Positions 51,235-61,175 of a DNA stretch of 64,000 nucleotides are shown one piece after another. Numbering within the stretch: the stretch's first letter is position 1; each line of letters opens with the position of its first letter. Under the pieces are notes generated by a model, which was not told the origin of the DNA, made no database searches, and was given only the letters and a program-made list of their open reading frames with translations. This stretch comes from Vibrio gazogenes (lineage in GTDB: Bacteria; Pseudomonadota; Gammaproteobacteria; Enterobacterales; Vibrionaceae). Where the stretch lies: positions 2,728,001 to 2,792,000 of the forward strand of contig NZ_CP018835.1 of assembly GCF_002196515.1 (NCBI RefSeq). Direction: 5' to 3'. Both the position numbers and the translations under genes were made by a program.

Positions 51235-51367
51235 ATGTATCAAATCCTGTGTGATAGGGAACGAGTCTGCGTCACCCAGACTGGAAAATCGTCCAAGCGA
51301 ATTATTATGCAAAAAGTCATTAGTCAAAGGTGTCTTTCCAAGTTAAATCTCTATAAAATTAGGCGGT

Positions 51368-51440
51368 TGTTCGTTTAGCGAACCAAGTGAACTAATTAAC
51401 CCAAGTGAATCAAGTGAATCAAGTGAATCAAGTGAACCAA
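51368..51440 (+). repeat. 9-bp tandem repeat (CAAGTGAAT) at the acyltransferase start
   Basis: Four near-exact 9-bp units (51402-51437), with a degenerate unit upstream, contain GTG codons in frame with the gene. Copy-number change would add or remove Asn-Gln-Val without changing frame, but would shift the distance between start and ribosome site. Confidence 0.8.
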
Positions 51441-53516
51441 TCATCACCATACAACTCCGCTTACCGAACTGAAATTGATGGGCTAAGAGCATTTGCTGTT
51501 CTATCCGTCGTAATCTTTCACGCTTTCCCAACGGGGCTAAAGGGTGGTTTTGTCGGTGTAGATGTCTTCTTTGTAATTAGTGGCTTTCTAATCACTAGCC
51601 ATATCTTTGAAAATTTGGCTAGTGATCGTTTTAGCCTTACAGATTTCTATGGACGTCGCATCAGACGTATTTTCCCAGCCCTAATCTTAGTGATGGCGTG
51701 TTCTTTGGCATTTGGTTGGTTTGTTCTATTGGCCGATGAACTTAACCAATTGGGCAAACACGTAGCGAGCGGAGCAGCGTTTATCAGTAATTTTATCTTT
51801 GCAAGTGAAGTCGGTTATTTTGATACTGCCTCCGATTTAAAGCCTATGCTCCATTTGTGGAGCTTGGCAGTAGAAGAGCAGTTCTATATCTTTTTCCCTT
51901 TGTTGCTTTTGCTCGCTTCAAAGCTAAGAATAAACCTTCTTATGGTTTGTTTGGTGGTTTTGATCGCTTCATTTTCTGTAAATATATTTTTTGTCGACCG
52001 CTTTCCCACTGAAATGTTTTTTTGGCCGTTTGGCCGTTTTTGGGAGTTGCTCACCGGTAGTGTTTTGGCTTGGGTGATGCTTTACAAGCCCTCTAATAAC
52101 TCGATTTTATCTTTCCAAACGAATGGCCGCAGAGGCGAATTGGGTTTATTTTTTTCGACTTTAAATAAACGTGGGGTATTTTCACTTGTCGGACTACTTA
52201 TATTAGTTCTGTCCGTTGTGTTAATCGATAGGGCGAAGCCGTTCCCTTCATACTGGGCCATTTTCCCGGTATTGGGTGCAGTTTTAATCATTATTGGTGG
52301 TAGTGCTAGTTATGTAGCAAAGCGAGTCTTATGTAATAGGGTAGCTGTTTGGTTTGGCTTAATTAGTTATCCTTTGTATTTGTGGCATTGGCCTATACTT
52401 TCATATTTTCATATCATTGAAGATGGCACACCGCACAGAAACAAAAGGATACTTGCAGTTGCTCTGTCGGTTGCTCTCGCTTGGATTACTTTTCAATTTG
52501 TTGAAAAGCCTATTCGCTATGGTAATTCGATTAAATCGTTTCGAACAATCGCTCTTGTTGTAGGAAGCGTCTTAATTGGTTTGGTCGGATTTTCGATCAG
52601 CAAATTAGACTTAAAGGAGACGAATGGCGTTGATGATGTCTATTTCAGGGAAGGATTGGAGCATCGCATTGGAGCTACATCTCGTTGGTATGAAGGATTA
52701 AACGACTGGTTATTTTTGGGTAATTCTTACAATGATACAGTTGCTAAACTGAAACTGGCTATAAAGCCTTCAGACCACAATATATCTGAGGAAGTAACTC
52801 GTTTTAATTCTTTAGCTGAAAAAGGAAGCGAAGTCGGGGCAAAAGTTGCTCTTTTAGTTGGCCCAAATAAATCAAGTGTTTACGGAGAAGATCTACCCAA
52901 AGAAATTAAGCCATCTGAGACGAGATACATTTCTTACTTTACTAATCAGTTTAGTAAGATTGATAATCTATATTTAGTTGATCCTACAGAGCTGTTGATT
53001 AGAACGAAGAAAACTGAGGGTTTAGTTTATTGGAGAACTGATACTCATTGGAATCAGAAAGGGGCTTATATTGCATTTACTGCAATGATGGAGAAGTTGG
53101 GGCTCAATTACCCTCGACTTCAGTTTAATTTAGAAGGTGATCACAAAGGTGATTTAATTGGAATTTCTAATTTAAATGATTTTCCCATTCATACTGATGA
53201 TAACTGGAGTCAAAGTGTTCTGAGTGATGAACGGTTAGAGATTGTTCCAAACCCAGAGCAAGCCGATCCCTCAAATATGTATAAAACTGGTTGGGAAGGG
53301 GTTGTAAAAAACAAACAAGGCCTAAATAAGTTAGTTGTTTGGGTGTTGGGCGATTCATTTGCTAACTCGATCAAACCATATCTGAATGCAAGTTTTTCAA
53401 ATGTAAAATATCTAGGGCATTGGCATCACAACATCGATGTTTTGCCTTCAATGATATCAGACTCAATTGAAAAACCCGATTTAGTGTTTATCGTTAGGGT
53501 TGAACGATCCTTTTAG
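51405..53516 (+). CDS. Membrane acyltransferase (AT3/OafA type) with C-terminal AlgX/AlgJ-like SGNH domain
   Basis: The 703-aa protein begins with YRTEIDGLRAFAVLSVVIFH, FFVISGFLIT and DFYGRRIRRIFPALILV, the acyltransferase-3 core of about ten membrane helices (to about residue 400). This family O-acetylates surface polysaccharides. The periplasmic C-terminal part has LFLGNS and the catalytic-type motif WRTDTHWNQKGAY seen in alginate acetylation AlgX/AlgJ-type domains. Start is uncertain: GTG codons recur in a 9-bp repeat at the N-terminus and no good ribosome site is near. Likely O-antigen or exopolysaccharide acetylation. Confidence 0.85.
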   Translation: MNQVNQVNQVNQSSPYNSAYRTEIDGLRAFAVLSVVIFHAFPTGLKGGFVGVDVFFVISGFLITSHIFENLASDRFSLTDFYGRRIRRIFPALILVMACSLAFGWFVLLADELNQLGKHVASGAAFISNFIFASEVGYFDTASDLKPMLHLWSLAVEEQFYIFFPLLLLLASKLRINLLMVCLVVLIASFSVNIFFVDRFPTEMFFWPFGRFWELLTGSVLAWVMLYKPSNNSILSFQTNGRRGELGLFFSTLNKRGVFSLVGLLILVLSVVLIDRAKPFPSYWAIFPVLGAVLIIIGGSASYVAKRVLCNRVAVWFGLISYPLYLWHWPILSYFHIIEDGTPHRNKRILAVALSVALAWITFQFVEKPIRYGNSIKSFRTIALVVGSVLIGLVGFSISKLDLKETNGVDDVYFREGLEHRIGATSRWYEGLNDWLFLGNSYNDTVAKLKLAIKPSDHNISEEVTRFNSLAEKGSEVGAKVALLVGPNKSSVYGEDLPKEIKPSETRYISYFTNQFSKIDNLYLVDPTELLIRTKKTEGLVYWRTDTHWNQKGAYIAFTAMMEKLGLNYPRLQFNLEGDHKGDLIGISNLNDFPIHTDDNWSQSVLSDERLEIVPNPEQADPSNMYKTGWEGVVKNKQGLNKLVVWVLGDSFANSIKPYLNASFSNVKYLGHWHHNIDVLPSMISDSIEKPDLVFIVRVERSF

Positions 53517-53962
53517 ATATCATTTGATGGTCTCTAATCGCCTTTTTACGAGCGCATTGTAAATGATTTCCTTCGTGCTTGTTAACGAATCGAATCGTTA
53601 GAAACTTGTTAGAGATTTGCTTTTAACCCTAAATAAATCAATGTGTTAACAATGCTATTGAATGGAAATGATTGTTAGGCCGGAAAATCTGGCAGGAACA
53701 GGCACAGAATCATACTTAAGTCCGCGTCATTGCGGACTTTTTTTGTTTTTGGCTTAGTCATTTTTGGCAATGTCCACTTCCCCTTTGCATCCTCAGTCAT
53801 CATTACAAAATCAACAATGCGGCAGAAAAATGCTGAAAACCAGTCAAAAGTATACGGTTTGTGGCGATATGGTGGACTCTGTGACCACATCGTGAAGCGT
53901 TATGTAAATACTCAAAATGCAACACGTTACAACTGACCTGCTTCCCTTAATCAAGCAGCAAC
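53517..53962. other. Intergenic region with the first copy of an 85-bp repeat
   Basis: No convincing gene is present; open frames in both strands overlap the repeat and lack ribosome sites. It contains the first copy of the repeat with its terminator hairpin. Confidence 0.45.
53676..53765 (+). repeat. 85-90 bp direct repeat, copy 1
   Basis: The segment shares CTGGCAGGAACAG, AAGTCCGC...GCGGACTT and TTTTTGGCTTAGTCA with 54528-54615. It includes a terminator hairpin (53718-53725 with 53732-53739, then T-run). Confidence 0.8.
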
Positions 53963-54211
53963 TTGCGTAAGTTGCTACAAGAAGGTTTAGACAACGTTAA
54001 TCCACATCGTACTGAGCTAGCCCCAGCCACAGATGAGAATAAAGGGTTCGGAGACTGTCCTAACTTCTGTGTAAATGCCAGTCGTTACATGTCATCCGAT
54101 GAACACTTTCCAAATTCAATCATAAAACGATACAGCGATGGATTAACCGGTATCCGGAAAGCCCTTCAGGCCGTCTACACAAGCAATAAAATGTCCATGT
54201 TTAGAGATTAA
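53963..54211 (+). CDS. Hypothetical small ORF (82 aa)
   Basis: The frame opens at a TTG (53963) without a clear ribosome site. The product has two cysteines (GDCPNFCVN) and a helical tail. It lies between the two copies of the 85-bp repeat. It may be a remnant of a longer gene. Confidence 0.3.
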   Translation: MRKLLQEGLDNVNPHRTELAPATDENKGFGDCPNFCVNASRYMSSDEHFPNSIIKRYSDGLTGIRKALQAVYTSNKMSMFRD

Positions 54212-54273
54212 AGAGTAAACATGAGCATTTGACTATGCTACCGTATGCTACTTTGATTTGATGGAGACAGATA

Positions 54274-54522
54274 ATGAACAGCGATTTGGGTAACTTCTTT
54301 CCATACTTTGCTGGCGCCTTAAAGATTATTGTATTAGCGATTGCAGCCTATCTAGCGATTAAATGGCATTTTGATGAAGAAAAAAGGGTAAGGGAAGCAG
54401 AAGGTGTGGTATTTGATAAACCAGGCTTCATGAAAAAGTTGGCAATGGTTCTCGCTTTCCCAGTCTTTCTCATTATTTTAGTTATTTCAGTGGTTTATGC
54501 GACTAACTGGGTGCTCTATTGA
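54274..54522 (+). CDS. Small two-helix membrane protein (82 aa)
   Basis: ATG 54274 is preceded by GGAGA. Hydrophobic segments lie at about residues 10-30 (FAGALKIIVLAIAAYLAIKW) and 55-78. No family is recognised. It ends 6 bp before the second repeat copy, which supplies its terminator. Confidence 0.6.
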   Translation: MNSDLGNFFPYFAGALKIIVLAIAAYLAIKWHFDEEKRVREAEGVVFDKPGFMKKLAMVLAFPVFLIILVISVVYATNWVLY

Positions 54523-54527
54523 CGGGG

Positions 54528-54615
54528 TATGCCGGAAACATCTGGCAGGAACAGACCCTAAATCAAACTTGAAGTCCGCGCAACTGCGGACTTTGTTGTT
54601 TTTGGCTTAGTCACT
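54528..54615 (+). repeat. 85-90 bp direct repeat, copy 2
   Basis: This is the second copy, 852 bp after the first, with hairpin stem 54572-54579 / 54586-54593 followed by TTGTTGTTTTT. The pair brackets the two small ORFs and looks like a duplicated terminator module or cassette boundary. Confidence 0.8.
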
Positions 54616-54706
54616 TAGTCACTTAGCCATGTCTGGCAGTGCCAAGCACAGCTTGACCGTGGTATTTTGCTGGGGTGGAGCCACAGATAACATACCGCCA
54701 ACGTCC

Positions 54707-55012
54707 CTATATATAATTTTTCAAGAGTAAGAACATCGTCATTCCTAACAATACGATCATGAATGTGTTGCGTAACACCAGACTGATCATAATGGTTGCT
54801 ATGCCGCCAAGTAAATAAGGGCTATAGATCATCAAACCGTCCACCGGAGTAAACATGATTGGTGCAACCATCGCTGACAGTACACAGGGGCCGGTAAATT
54901 TAAGAAATTCCTTTGCTTTGTCGCTAAGCTCAAAAGGAAGAGTGGTCATGAAAAACAGGTAGCGAACACTAAAAGTAATTGCGGCCATTAGTAGAATCGT
55001 AATGAATGTCAT
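54707..55012 (-). CDS. azlD: AzlD family branched-chain amino acid exporter subunit
   Basis: Small partner of the AzlC permease; such pairs (YgaZH in E. coli) export valine and related amino acids. The 101-aa protein has about four membrane helices. Its start overlaps the azlC stop by one base (TAATG), which suggests coupled translation. Confidence 0.85.
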   Translation of the reverse strand: MTFITILLMAAITFSVRYLFFMTTLPFELSDKAKEFLKFTGPCVLSAMVAPIMFTPVDGLMIYSPYLLGGIATIMISLVLRNTFMIVLLGMTMFLLLKNYI

Positions 55013-55731
55013 TATTTCACCTTACCGGTTTTTATGATGAAGCCTACTGTCATTCCCACTAAGGTTGAGATCACCAATGCGTGAGGCATTTGAATCCAAT
55101 TCAGGTAAGCGGACAGCGCAAAACTCACGACAGTCCCCAGCACCATCGGATAACGGTTTAGACCCGGGATAACGATGGCGATAAAGGTTGCTGCAATCGC
55201 AAACTCAAGACCAATGCTTTGTAAGTTCGGCATTTTCTGCCCGAGAAAAATGCCAGTCAGTGTAGAAATGTTCCAAAGAATGTAGAAAGTCAATCCCGAT
55301 GCAAGCGCATACGGCACACAAAAATATCCGATGCGCCTTGTGTAATTCTCTGTCACCGCAAACATCTCATCAGTCAGAAGAAAGGCCAGCGCGATTTTTT
55401 TATTGAAAGGTAAATCTTTGACATCATCACGAAAGGTCGCCGAATATAGTAAATGACGCGAGCTGATCACAAAGGTAGAACCTAAAATAGAAAGTCCGGG
55501 TACACCTTGCCCCATGAGTGCCAATCCTCCTAATTGTGCTGCACCAGCAAAGACCAATGCCGACATTAAAAGGGCTTCAAGTCCGCTTAATCCGATGTCA
55601 ATTGACAATGAACCGCATAATATTCCCCAAGGAACGGTTGCAATAGCCAATGGCAATATATCCACAACGCCATCCATGACGAACCGAGGGTTGTCCGGTG
55701 TCGCTATTATTTTGGTCGATGAGCTGTCCAT
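55012..55731 (-). CDS. azlC: AzlC family branched-chain amino acid exporter subunit
   Basis: Large membrane subunit, 239 aa, with the family region VDILPLAIATVPWGILCGSLS and GLSGLEALLMSALVFAGAAQLG near the N-terminus, and about six to eight helices. The start is the ATG at 55731 with GGAAA before it; the open frame runs to a TTG at 55758. Divergent from the MocR-type regulator, the likely controller. Confidence 0.85.
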   Translation of the reverse strand: MDSSSTKIIATPDNPRFVMDGVVDILPLAIATVPWGILCGSLSIDIGLSGLEALLMSALVFAGAAQLGGLALMGQGVPGLSILGSTFVISSRHLLYSATFRDDVKDLPFNKKIALAFLLTDEMFAVTENYTRRIGYFCVPYALASGLTFYILWNISTLTGIFLGQKMPNLQSIGLEFAIAATFIAIVIPGLNRYPMVLGTVVSFALSAYLNWIQMPHALVISTLVGMTVGFIIKTGKVK

Positions 55732-55907
55732 ATCACGTTTTCCATTCAAGGTAATCAAGTCAATTTCAATGAATTGCTATAGTTCAATTTCGTTTTGTTT
55801 ATACTATTCAGAGAAAATTAGTGGATCAAAGCATGTTTTGTCACTGTGACAATTAACGTGACTAACCTTTTAAATTCCTTCCTCAGGATAGAGAGTTAAA
55901 GCAACCA

Positions 55908-57293
55908 ATGGATAAAATCTGGATACCTGACATTACTGGCAGCCACCTTCCAGCCTATAAAGCGATTGCCGAGTCGATCACGCAAGGCATCAAGTCTGGG
56001 ATTTTACAGCCGGGTCACCAATTGCCGACCCATCGAGCTCTCGCTGAATTGCTTGGGCTGAGTATAGGAACGATAACCCGCGGTTATGCAGAAGCTGAAC
56101 GCTTACAGTTGATACAATCAACCGTTGGGAGTGGGACATTTGTTTTATCAAAAGGCCAGAAGAGCGGTGATTTGGGGATCGATGCCCCTTCTGCTGACAT
56201 ACTTGATATGAGCTTAAGCGTGGCCTTACCGCTGGAAGCGCGTTACATCACCAAGCCTTACTTTGATTTAGCCGCTGATCTCAATGCCTTAGCGAGAATG
56301 AGTCGTTATCAGCCTGAAATCAGTCATGAACATCTCCGGGCCGCGCATGAGAAGTGGCTCGCTGCGATTGGTGTGAACTTGTGTGAAACGCAGCATATTT
56401 GCACCACTGTCGGCGGTCAGCATGCCTTATATGCCGCGCTTTCATCGGTGTGTGAGGCAGGAGACACCATCTTGAGCGATCAACTTACATATCCGGGACT
56501 TCTGGCGATTGGCCGACGCTTAAACATCAAAGTTGTGGGGATTGAGAGTGATCAATTTGGTATGGTTCCTGACGCATTGGCACTGGCGATCCAGCGCTAC
56601 ATGCCCAAAGCAGTTTATTTGATGACGCGTCTTTCCACCCCGACTTGCATGTCGATGCCGCAGTCTCGTATCGACACCATCGCCAAGATCGTGCAAGAGA
56701 AGTCCGTTTGGATGATTGAAGATGATGTCCAAGGCTGTTTACACCCAACGTCCAACGCACTTTTCATCAATACCGTGCCACACTCTACCTTGCTGGTTTC
56801 TAGCTTGTCGAAGGCGCTACTCGGTGGGTTACGTATTGGTCTGCTCTATGTCCCTGAACGTTTAAGCCGCAGTGTACGCAATACCGTCACCACGCAAATT
56901 TTGGTTCCCCCGATGCTGACCAGCGAGCTTTACACCCAATTGATGCTCGACAATGACCTACATGCCTTGATGGCGAAGCAAAAGCAAAAACTGGCAGAAC
57001 GTCATCGTATTGCACATACGATCCTTGGCGATTATCTCAGTGAACACACGGCTGGTTCGCTCAACATTTGGCTTACCTTGCCCGCTCACTGGCGACCTGA
57101 AAGCTTTGTCAAAGCAATGAAAGAGGAAGGGGTGATCATTAAATCCGCCGCTTCGTTTTGTACGTCCAGAACTTACGTTCCCGCTGCTGTGCGTATTTCT
57201 CTCGGCGGCACCTTGTCAGATACTCAACTCATCCAAGGGCTGACAAAGATCAAAGCCATCCTGAATACCGAAGCGCACGAGAGCTTTGTTTAA
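55908..57293 (+). CDS. MocR-type transcriptional regulator (GntR HTH + aminotransferase domain)
   Basis: The 461-aa protein has an N-terminal GntR winged helix (HQLPTHRALAELLGLSIGTITRGYAEAER, about residues 38-68) joined to a fold-type I aminotransferase domain; SSLSKALLGGLRIG holds the PLP-binding Lys. MocR proteins sense amino acids or vitamin B6 vitamers. Divergent from azlCD with a 176-bp shared promoter region, so it probably regulates exporter expression. Confidence 0.9.
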   Translation: MDKIWIPDITGSHLPAYKAIAESITQGIKSGILQPGHQLPTHRALAELLGLSIGTITRGYAEAERLQLIQSTVGSGTFVLSKGQKSGDLGIDAPSADILDMSLSVALPLEARYITKPYFDLAADLNALARMSRYQPEISHEHLRAAHEKWLAAIGVNLCETQHICTTVGGQHALYAALSSVCEAGDTILSDQLTYPGLLAIGRRLNIKVVGIESDQFGMVPDALALAIQRYMPKAVYLMTRLSTPTCMSMPQSRIDTIAKIVQEKSVWMIEDDVQGCLHPTSNALFINTVPHSTLLVSSLSKALLGGLRIGLLYVPERLSRSVRNTVTTQILVPPMLTSELYTQLMLDNDLHALMAKQKQKLAERHRIAHTILGDYLSEHTAGSLNIWLTLPAHWRPESFVKAMKEEGVIIKSAASFCTSRTYVPAAVRISLGGTLSDTQLIQGLTKIKAILNTEAHESFV

Positions 57294-57361
57294 TGGTTAA
57301 GCCCCTTGCGTGCTTTTTCTGTTTATTGAGCGTCGAATGGGATGTATATAACAAAGCCGGC

Positions 57362-59657
57362 TCAGGCAGATGGTGCGCCAGGGGTGGTTTTTTTTAAATA
57401 TTTGGAAAGAAAAGGGCCAGTCACGGATTGCTTGTCATCTCTTATGTCAGCAGGTTTCCCCTGATAGATGATCTTACCGCCGTATTTTCCGGCTCCCGGT
57501 CCCATTTCAATGACATAGTCAGCAGCCGCGATCATATCGAGGTTGTGTTCGACGACGATAAGCGTGAGCCCCTGATCGGCAAGAGTGCCAAACAATTGTA
57601 TCAGGTGTTCTACATCTGCCATGTGAAGGCCTGAGGTGGGTTCATCAAGCACGTATATCCGGCTACTTAGCCCCAGTTCTTTTGCCAGTTTTAGTCGCTG
57701 CCGCTCCCCCCCCTGATAAGGTTGAAAGCCGCTGTCCGATCTGTATATAGCCCAGCCCAACCTGTTCCATACGTGTCATCTTATCCTGAACCTCTGGCTT
57801 GTTATCAAACAGACGGTGAACCTCGGGGACACGCATGCGCATCACCTGATCAATCGTGTATCCTTTGACCCGGATCGAACGAGCCTCATCGTTATAACCA
57901 GAACCGTCGCAAACCTCACACACCGATTCAACGGTATCAAGGAAGGCCAAATCGGTGCGGACCATACCACGGCCTTTGCACATCGGGCACGATCCGGCAG
58001 CGTTATTGCTAAACAAGCCAACAGGTTTACCACTCTGGCGGGAAAATAAGCGGCGAATGTCATCCAGTACACCTAGATAGCTGGCAGGTGTCGAACGGGA
58101 TGAGCCTCGAAGTTCAGTCTGGTCTATCACCACCACATCAGGGTGAAGTTTCGGCAATATCCGGTTCGTGAGTGTCGATTTGCCAGACCCCGCAACACCG
58201 ACGACAACAGTCATGACGCCAAGAGGTATATCGGTCGATAGATCATGTACGTTAAACATCGATTGATGTTTGATACTGAACCAGCCGGATGGGGTTCGGG
58301 GCTCCTGATTGAGCGAATGCCGTTTGTGAAAGCTCTGTCCGGTTACCGTTTTGGTCTCTTGCAGCTCAGCCACTGTGCCTTGGTAGACGACTTCTCCTCC
58401 GGATTGGCCGGCTTGTGGCCCCATATCGATGACCTGATCTGCGATACGGATCAGGTCTGGATCATGCTCGACCATCAGGACGCTATTGCCTTTGTTTCGT
58501 AAGCGTATCAGCAGTTCCCCCAGATGATGAATATCACGTGCGTGTAGGCCGATACTGGGTTCATCGAAAATATAAGCGATACCGGCAAGGCTGCTGCCAA
58601 GATAGCGGATCATCTTGATTCTCTGTGATTCACCGCCCGATAAACCAGACGTTCCTCGATCCAGACTGAGATAATCGAGACCGATATCAATCATGCTTTC
58701 CAGCTTTTCAGTCATCGAAGACAGGACCGGGCGCATCTCCGGTTCGTTGATTGTATGTAAAAAATCCAGCAACTCATTTGCCTCCATGGCGGCACAGTCA
58801 GCGATGTGGAGTCCTGCGATGCGACAGGTCAGTATCGTCGGATTGAGACGGCCACCATGACATGCTGGGCAGGGACCGCTTTTCGTGACGAGGGACAGCG
58901 CCTCGCGCTCAACATTTGAAAGCTCACTCTCTTCGCGTTCCACAAATGAACGGCGCAGACGCGGTAGCACGCCTTCATAAGTTGTCGTTTTTGGCCAGCC
59001 TGGTTTCGGTGCCGTGACGGGAGTACCTTCTTCGACGGTCAATCGTTGCCACTCTTCATCGGTATAATGTTTAAGCGGTTTTGTGGTATCAAAGAATCCC
59101 GATAAGGCATAACGTTTCCAACGCCAGGAAGAGGGTTCAAATCCGGGAAAGCAGATGGCGCCTTCATCCAGCGAGTTCTCGCGATTGAACAAGGCACTTT
59201 CGTCTATCGTCCGCACCGTTCCCAACCCCTGGCACTGTGGACACATGCCATGTGGGTTATTGAACGAAAATAAGCTGGATTCACCGATATATGGTTTTCC
59301 GATGCGCGAGAAGAGTAGGCGTAGCAGCGCATAAATCTCAGTCACGGTCCCGACGGTGGAACGCGCATTGCCACCCAGTCTGCGTTGGTCAATCACAATC
59401 GATGCCGGTAAATTTTCCAGACGATCCGCATCAGGCTGACCGAAATGAGGCAGTCGGTTACGGACGAAAGTTGAATAGGTTTCAGCCAGTTGACGTTGGG
59501 ACTCGGCTGCAATTGTATCGAACAAAAGTGACGACTTACCCGAGCCTGAAACCCCAGTGAAAGCAACGACTTGATATTTTGGGATATCGATGGTCACATT
59601 TTTCAGGTTGTGAGTTCTGGCCCGAACAATACGTATCGGTCGATCAGTCATGCTCAC
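57362..59657 (-). pseudogene. UvrA-like ABC ATPase, frameshifted in a poly-G run
   Basis: A UvrA-family protein lacking the ~250-aa UvrB-interaction insert of the true excinuclease. Frame 1 (59657-57663) has GVSGSGKSSLLFD, the CPQCQG and CPMCKG zinc knuckles, LSGGESQRIKM and IFDEPSIGLHARD. It breaks at the second signature motif, LSGG, in eight C residues (57706-57713; G on the coding strand). Frame 2 continues GGERQRLKLAKELG and YVLDEPTSGLHMAD to 57362. One base fewer restores a roughly 764-aa protein. Either a mutation, phase variation or a base-calling error. It overlaps the MarR gene. Confidence 0.85.
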
Positions 59658-60099
59658 CGCTCTCGATCTGCAATCCCTTGATAGCTTTATGGCAGAGTTC
59701 AGCGAAGATCGCCTGTTCTCCTGAAGTCATCACTGATGCGACTAACTGGGCTGCCCCGTGTCGCTGCTTGGCTGCTCGTTCCATGAAAGCATTGCCCTGA
59801 GCACTTAACCGCGTCGCCTGAACCCGACCATCGTTGTCGTCTGATGTCTGCTCTACCAACTGCAAATCTTTGAGCACACGCAGTGCTTTTGACAGTTGAG
59901 TCCGGGAAATCCCGAGCCGAGTGCTTATGATCGACGGACGCAAAGCCCCGTTAACACGCAGTACCTCGAGCACATCATACTGTGCCCATGTTATGGATTC
60001 TGGTGTAAAGCGGTTACGGCGAGCGACTAATTCACATTGCAGCAGTGAGAGGGCTGCTTCCAGTTCTGAGATCTCTCCAGGTTTCATTTTTGAACCCAA
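59644..60099 (-). CDS. MarR-family transcriptional regulator
   Basis: The 151-aa winged-helix protein has ITWAQYDVLEVLRVNGALRPS and the recognition helix TRLGISRTQLSKALRVLKDL, then the wing DNDGRVQATRLS. Its 3' end overlaps the UvrA-like start by 14 bp, so both form one unit. It probably represses the pair in response to a drug or other small ligand (inference). Confidence 0.85.
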   Translation of the reverse strand: MGSKMKPGEISELEAALSLLQCELVARRNRFTPESITWAQYDVLEVLRVNGALRPSIISTRLGISRTQLSKALRVLKDLQLVEQTSDDNDGRVQATRLSAQGNAFMERAAKQRHGAAQLVASVMTSGEQAIFAELCHKAIKGLQIESGEHD

Positions 60100-60295
60100 T
60101 ATAGTTTCCTTTTGGAAATTATATGCAAGAGATTAATGATTAATCAAGGTTGTTTTTGCATGATATGGTTTCTAAATGGATATATTTTTCCAATAGGCAT
60201 CTATTTTGTGAATGGACACATCGTGTATCAAGCATACAGATTGATAATGATGCTGACCTGCTCGTATCCAGCGGCAGTCCGCATGCCCTCATCCT

Positions 60296-61132
60296 TCATG
60301 TCTTTGGGGTGAGAACCTGCAAGCGAGCTTCGTGGCACGCGGTTTCGAGTTTGTTGGGTAAGGTGTCATCTGAAATCAAATAATGGAAATCCATCAGGTC
60401 GCCGATTTTATAGGTCGCGGCTTGGTTAATGGCTTTCTTTTCCACGATAAGATATCTTTTCATGCTTCTTTCCATCACGATGTTAGCGATATTCGAGACC
60501 AACATGTCTGAAGCGGTGACGCCAAATTTGTCGTGTACACCAGCGGATGAAATAAATACTTTCTGAAATATCATCGGTGTCAGGACATCATTGGACGCTG
60601 AAATAAACACATCATGGACAGGGTTATAGCTGCCACCTTGCAAAATTGCTTTGCAGTTCGGCTTATGCTTTAGCGCTAAGAAAACATTCATCGAAGCCGT
60701 CACCCCAGTAAACATCACATGATTCGGGATAGACCCAATAATGTCAGCATTGAGATCGCCGTTGTCGAAATACACCACATCATTCATCTCGATAAAATCA
60801 GAGACAATTGCTGAAATGTAGTTGTTCACTTTCACTGGGGGAAAAGCGTTCGCGGTGTTGGCTGTGTGATCGTCAGGAGATGGCGGAGAGGTTTCGTAGG
60901 ATATGAATTCGAGACCTTCCTGAACGTCATCATGCACGATTGGATGACCACGGCGGATATATCCGCCGTAGTACTCGAGGGGAAAAGAATGGGCAGCGTT
61001 GGAGTTTAAATCTCGACGCACTGTCATTTCTGACACTTCTAAAAGACGGGCTATTTCTTTCAAGTGAATTTTATCGCTGTGCTTGAGGCACGCTTCAATT
61101 CGTCGAAGTCTTTCTAACTGCTTTGTAACCAT
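60296..61132 (-). CDS. DeoR-family repressor of the deoxyribose locus
   Basis: The 278-aa protein has an N-terminal DeoR HTH (KIHLKEIARLLEVSEMTVRRDLN, about residues 18-40) and a DeoRC sensor domain with DVVYFDNGDLNADII near residue 150. I chose ATG 61132 with GGAGAAAC before it; the open frame extends to 61258 into deoC. It lies 43 bp after deoC on the same strand. Resembles DeoQ-type regulators of 2-deoxyribose use by context. Confidence 0.85.
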   Translation of the reverse strand: MVTKQLERLRRIEACLKHSDKIHLKEIARLLEVSEMTVRRDLNSNAAHSFPLEYYGGYIRRGHPIVHDDVQEGLEFISYETSPPSPDDHTANTANAFPPVKVNNYISAIVSDFIEMNDVVYFDNGDLNADIIGSIPNHVMFTGVTASMNVFLALKHKPNCKAILQGGSYNPVHDVFISASNDVLTPMIFQKVFISSAGVHDKFGVTASDMLVSNIANIVMERSMKRYLIVEKKAINQAATYKIGDLMDFHYLISDDTLPNKLETACHEARLQVLTPKT

Positions 61133-61175
61133 GTTTCTCCATTTTCGGCCTTTTACGGCCGAAGGCTTCCTACTT

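Noticed and set aside
53573..53680. Possible second attC (GTTAGGC at about 53674, RYYYAAC-like words upstream)
   Set aside because: The conserved inner stretches and ends of Vibrio attC sites are missing; core-site-like heptamers occur often by chance.
53675..53936. Two overlapping small ORFs of about 70 codons on opposite strands
   Set aside because: Both cover the repeat and its terminator, lack ribosome sites, and one reads the repeat hairpin as protein.
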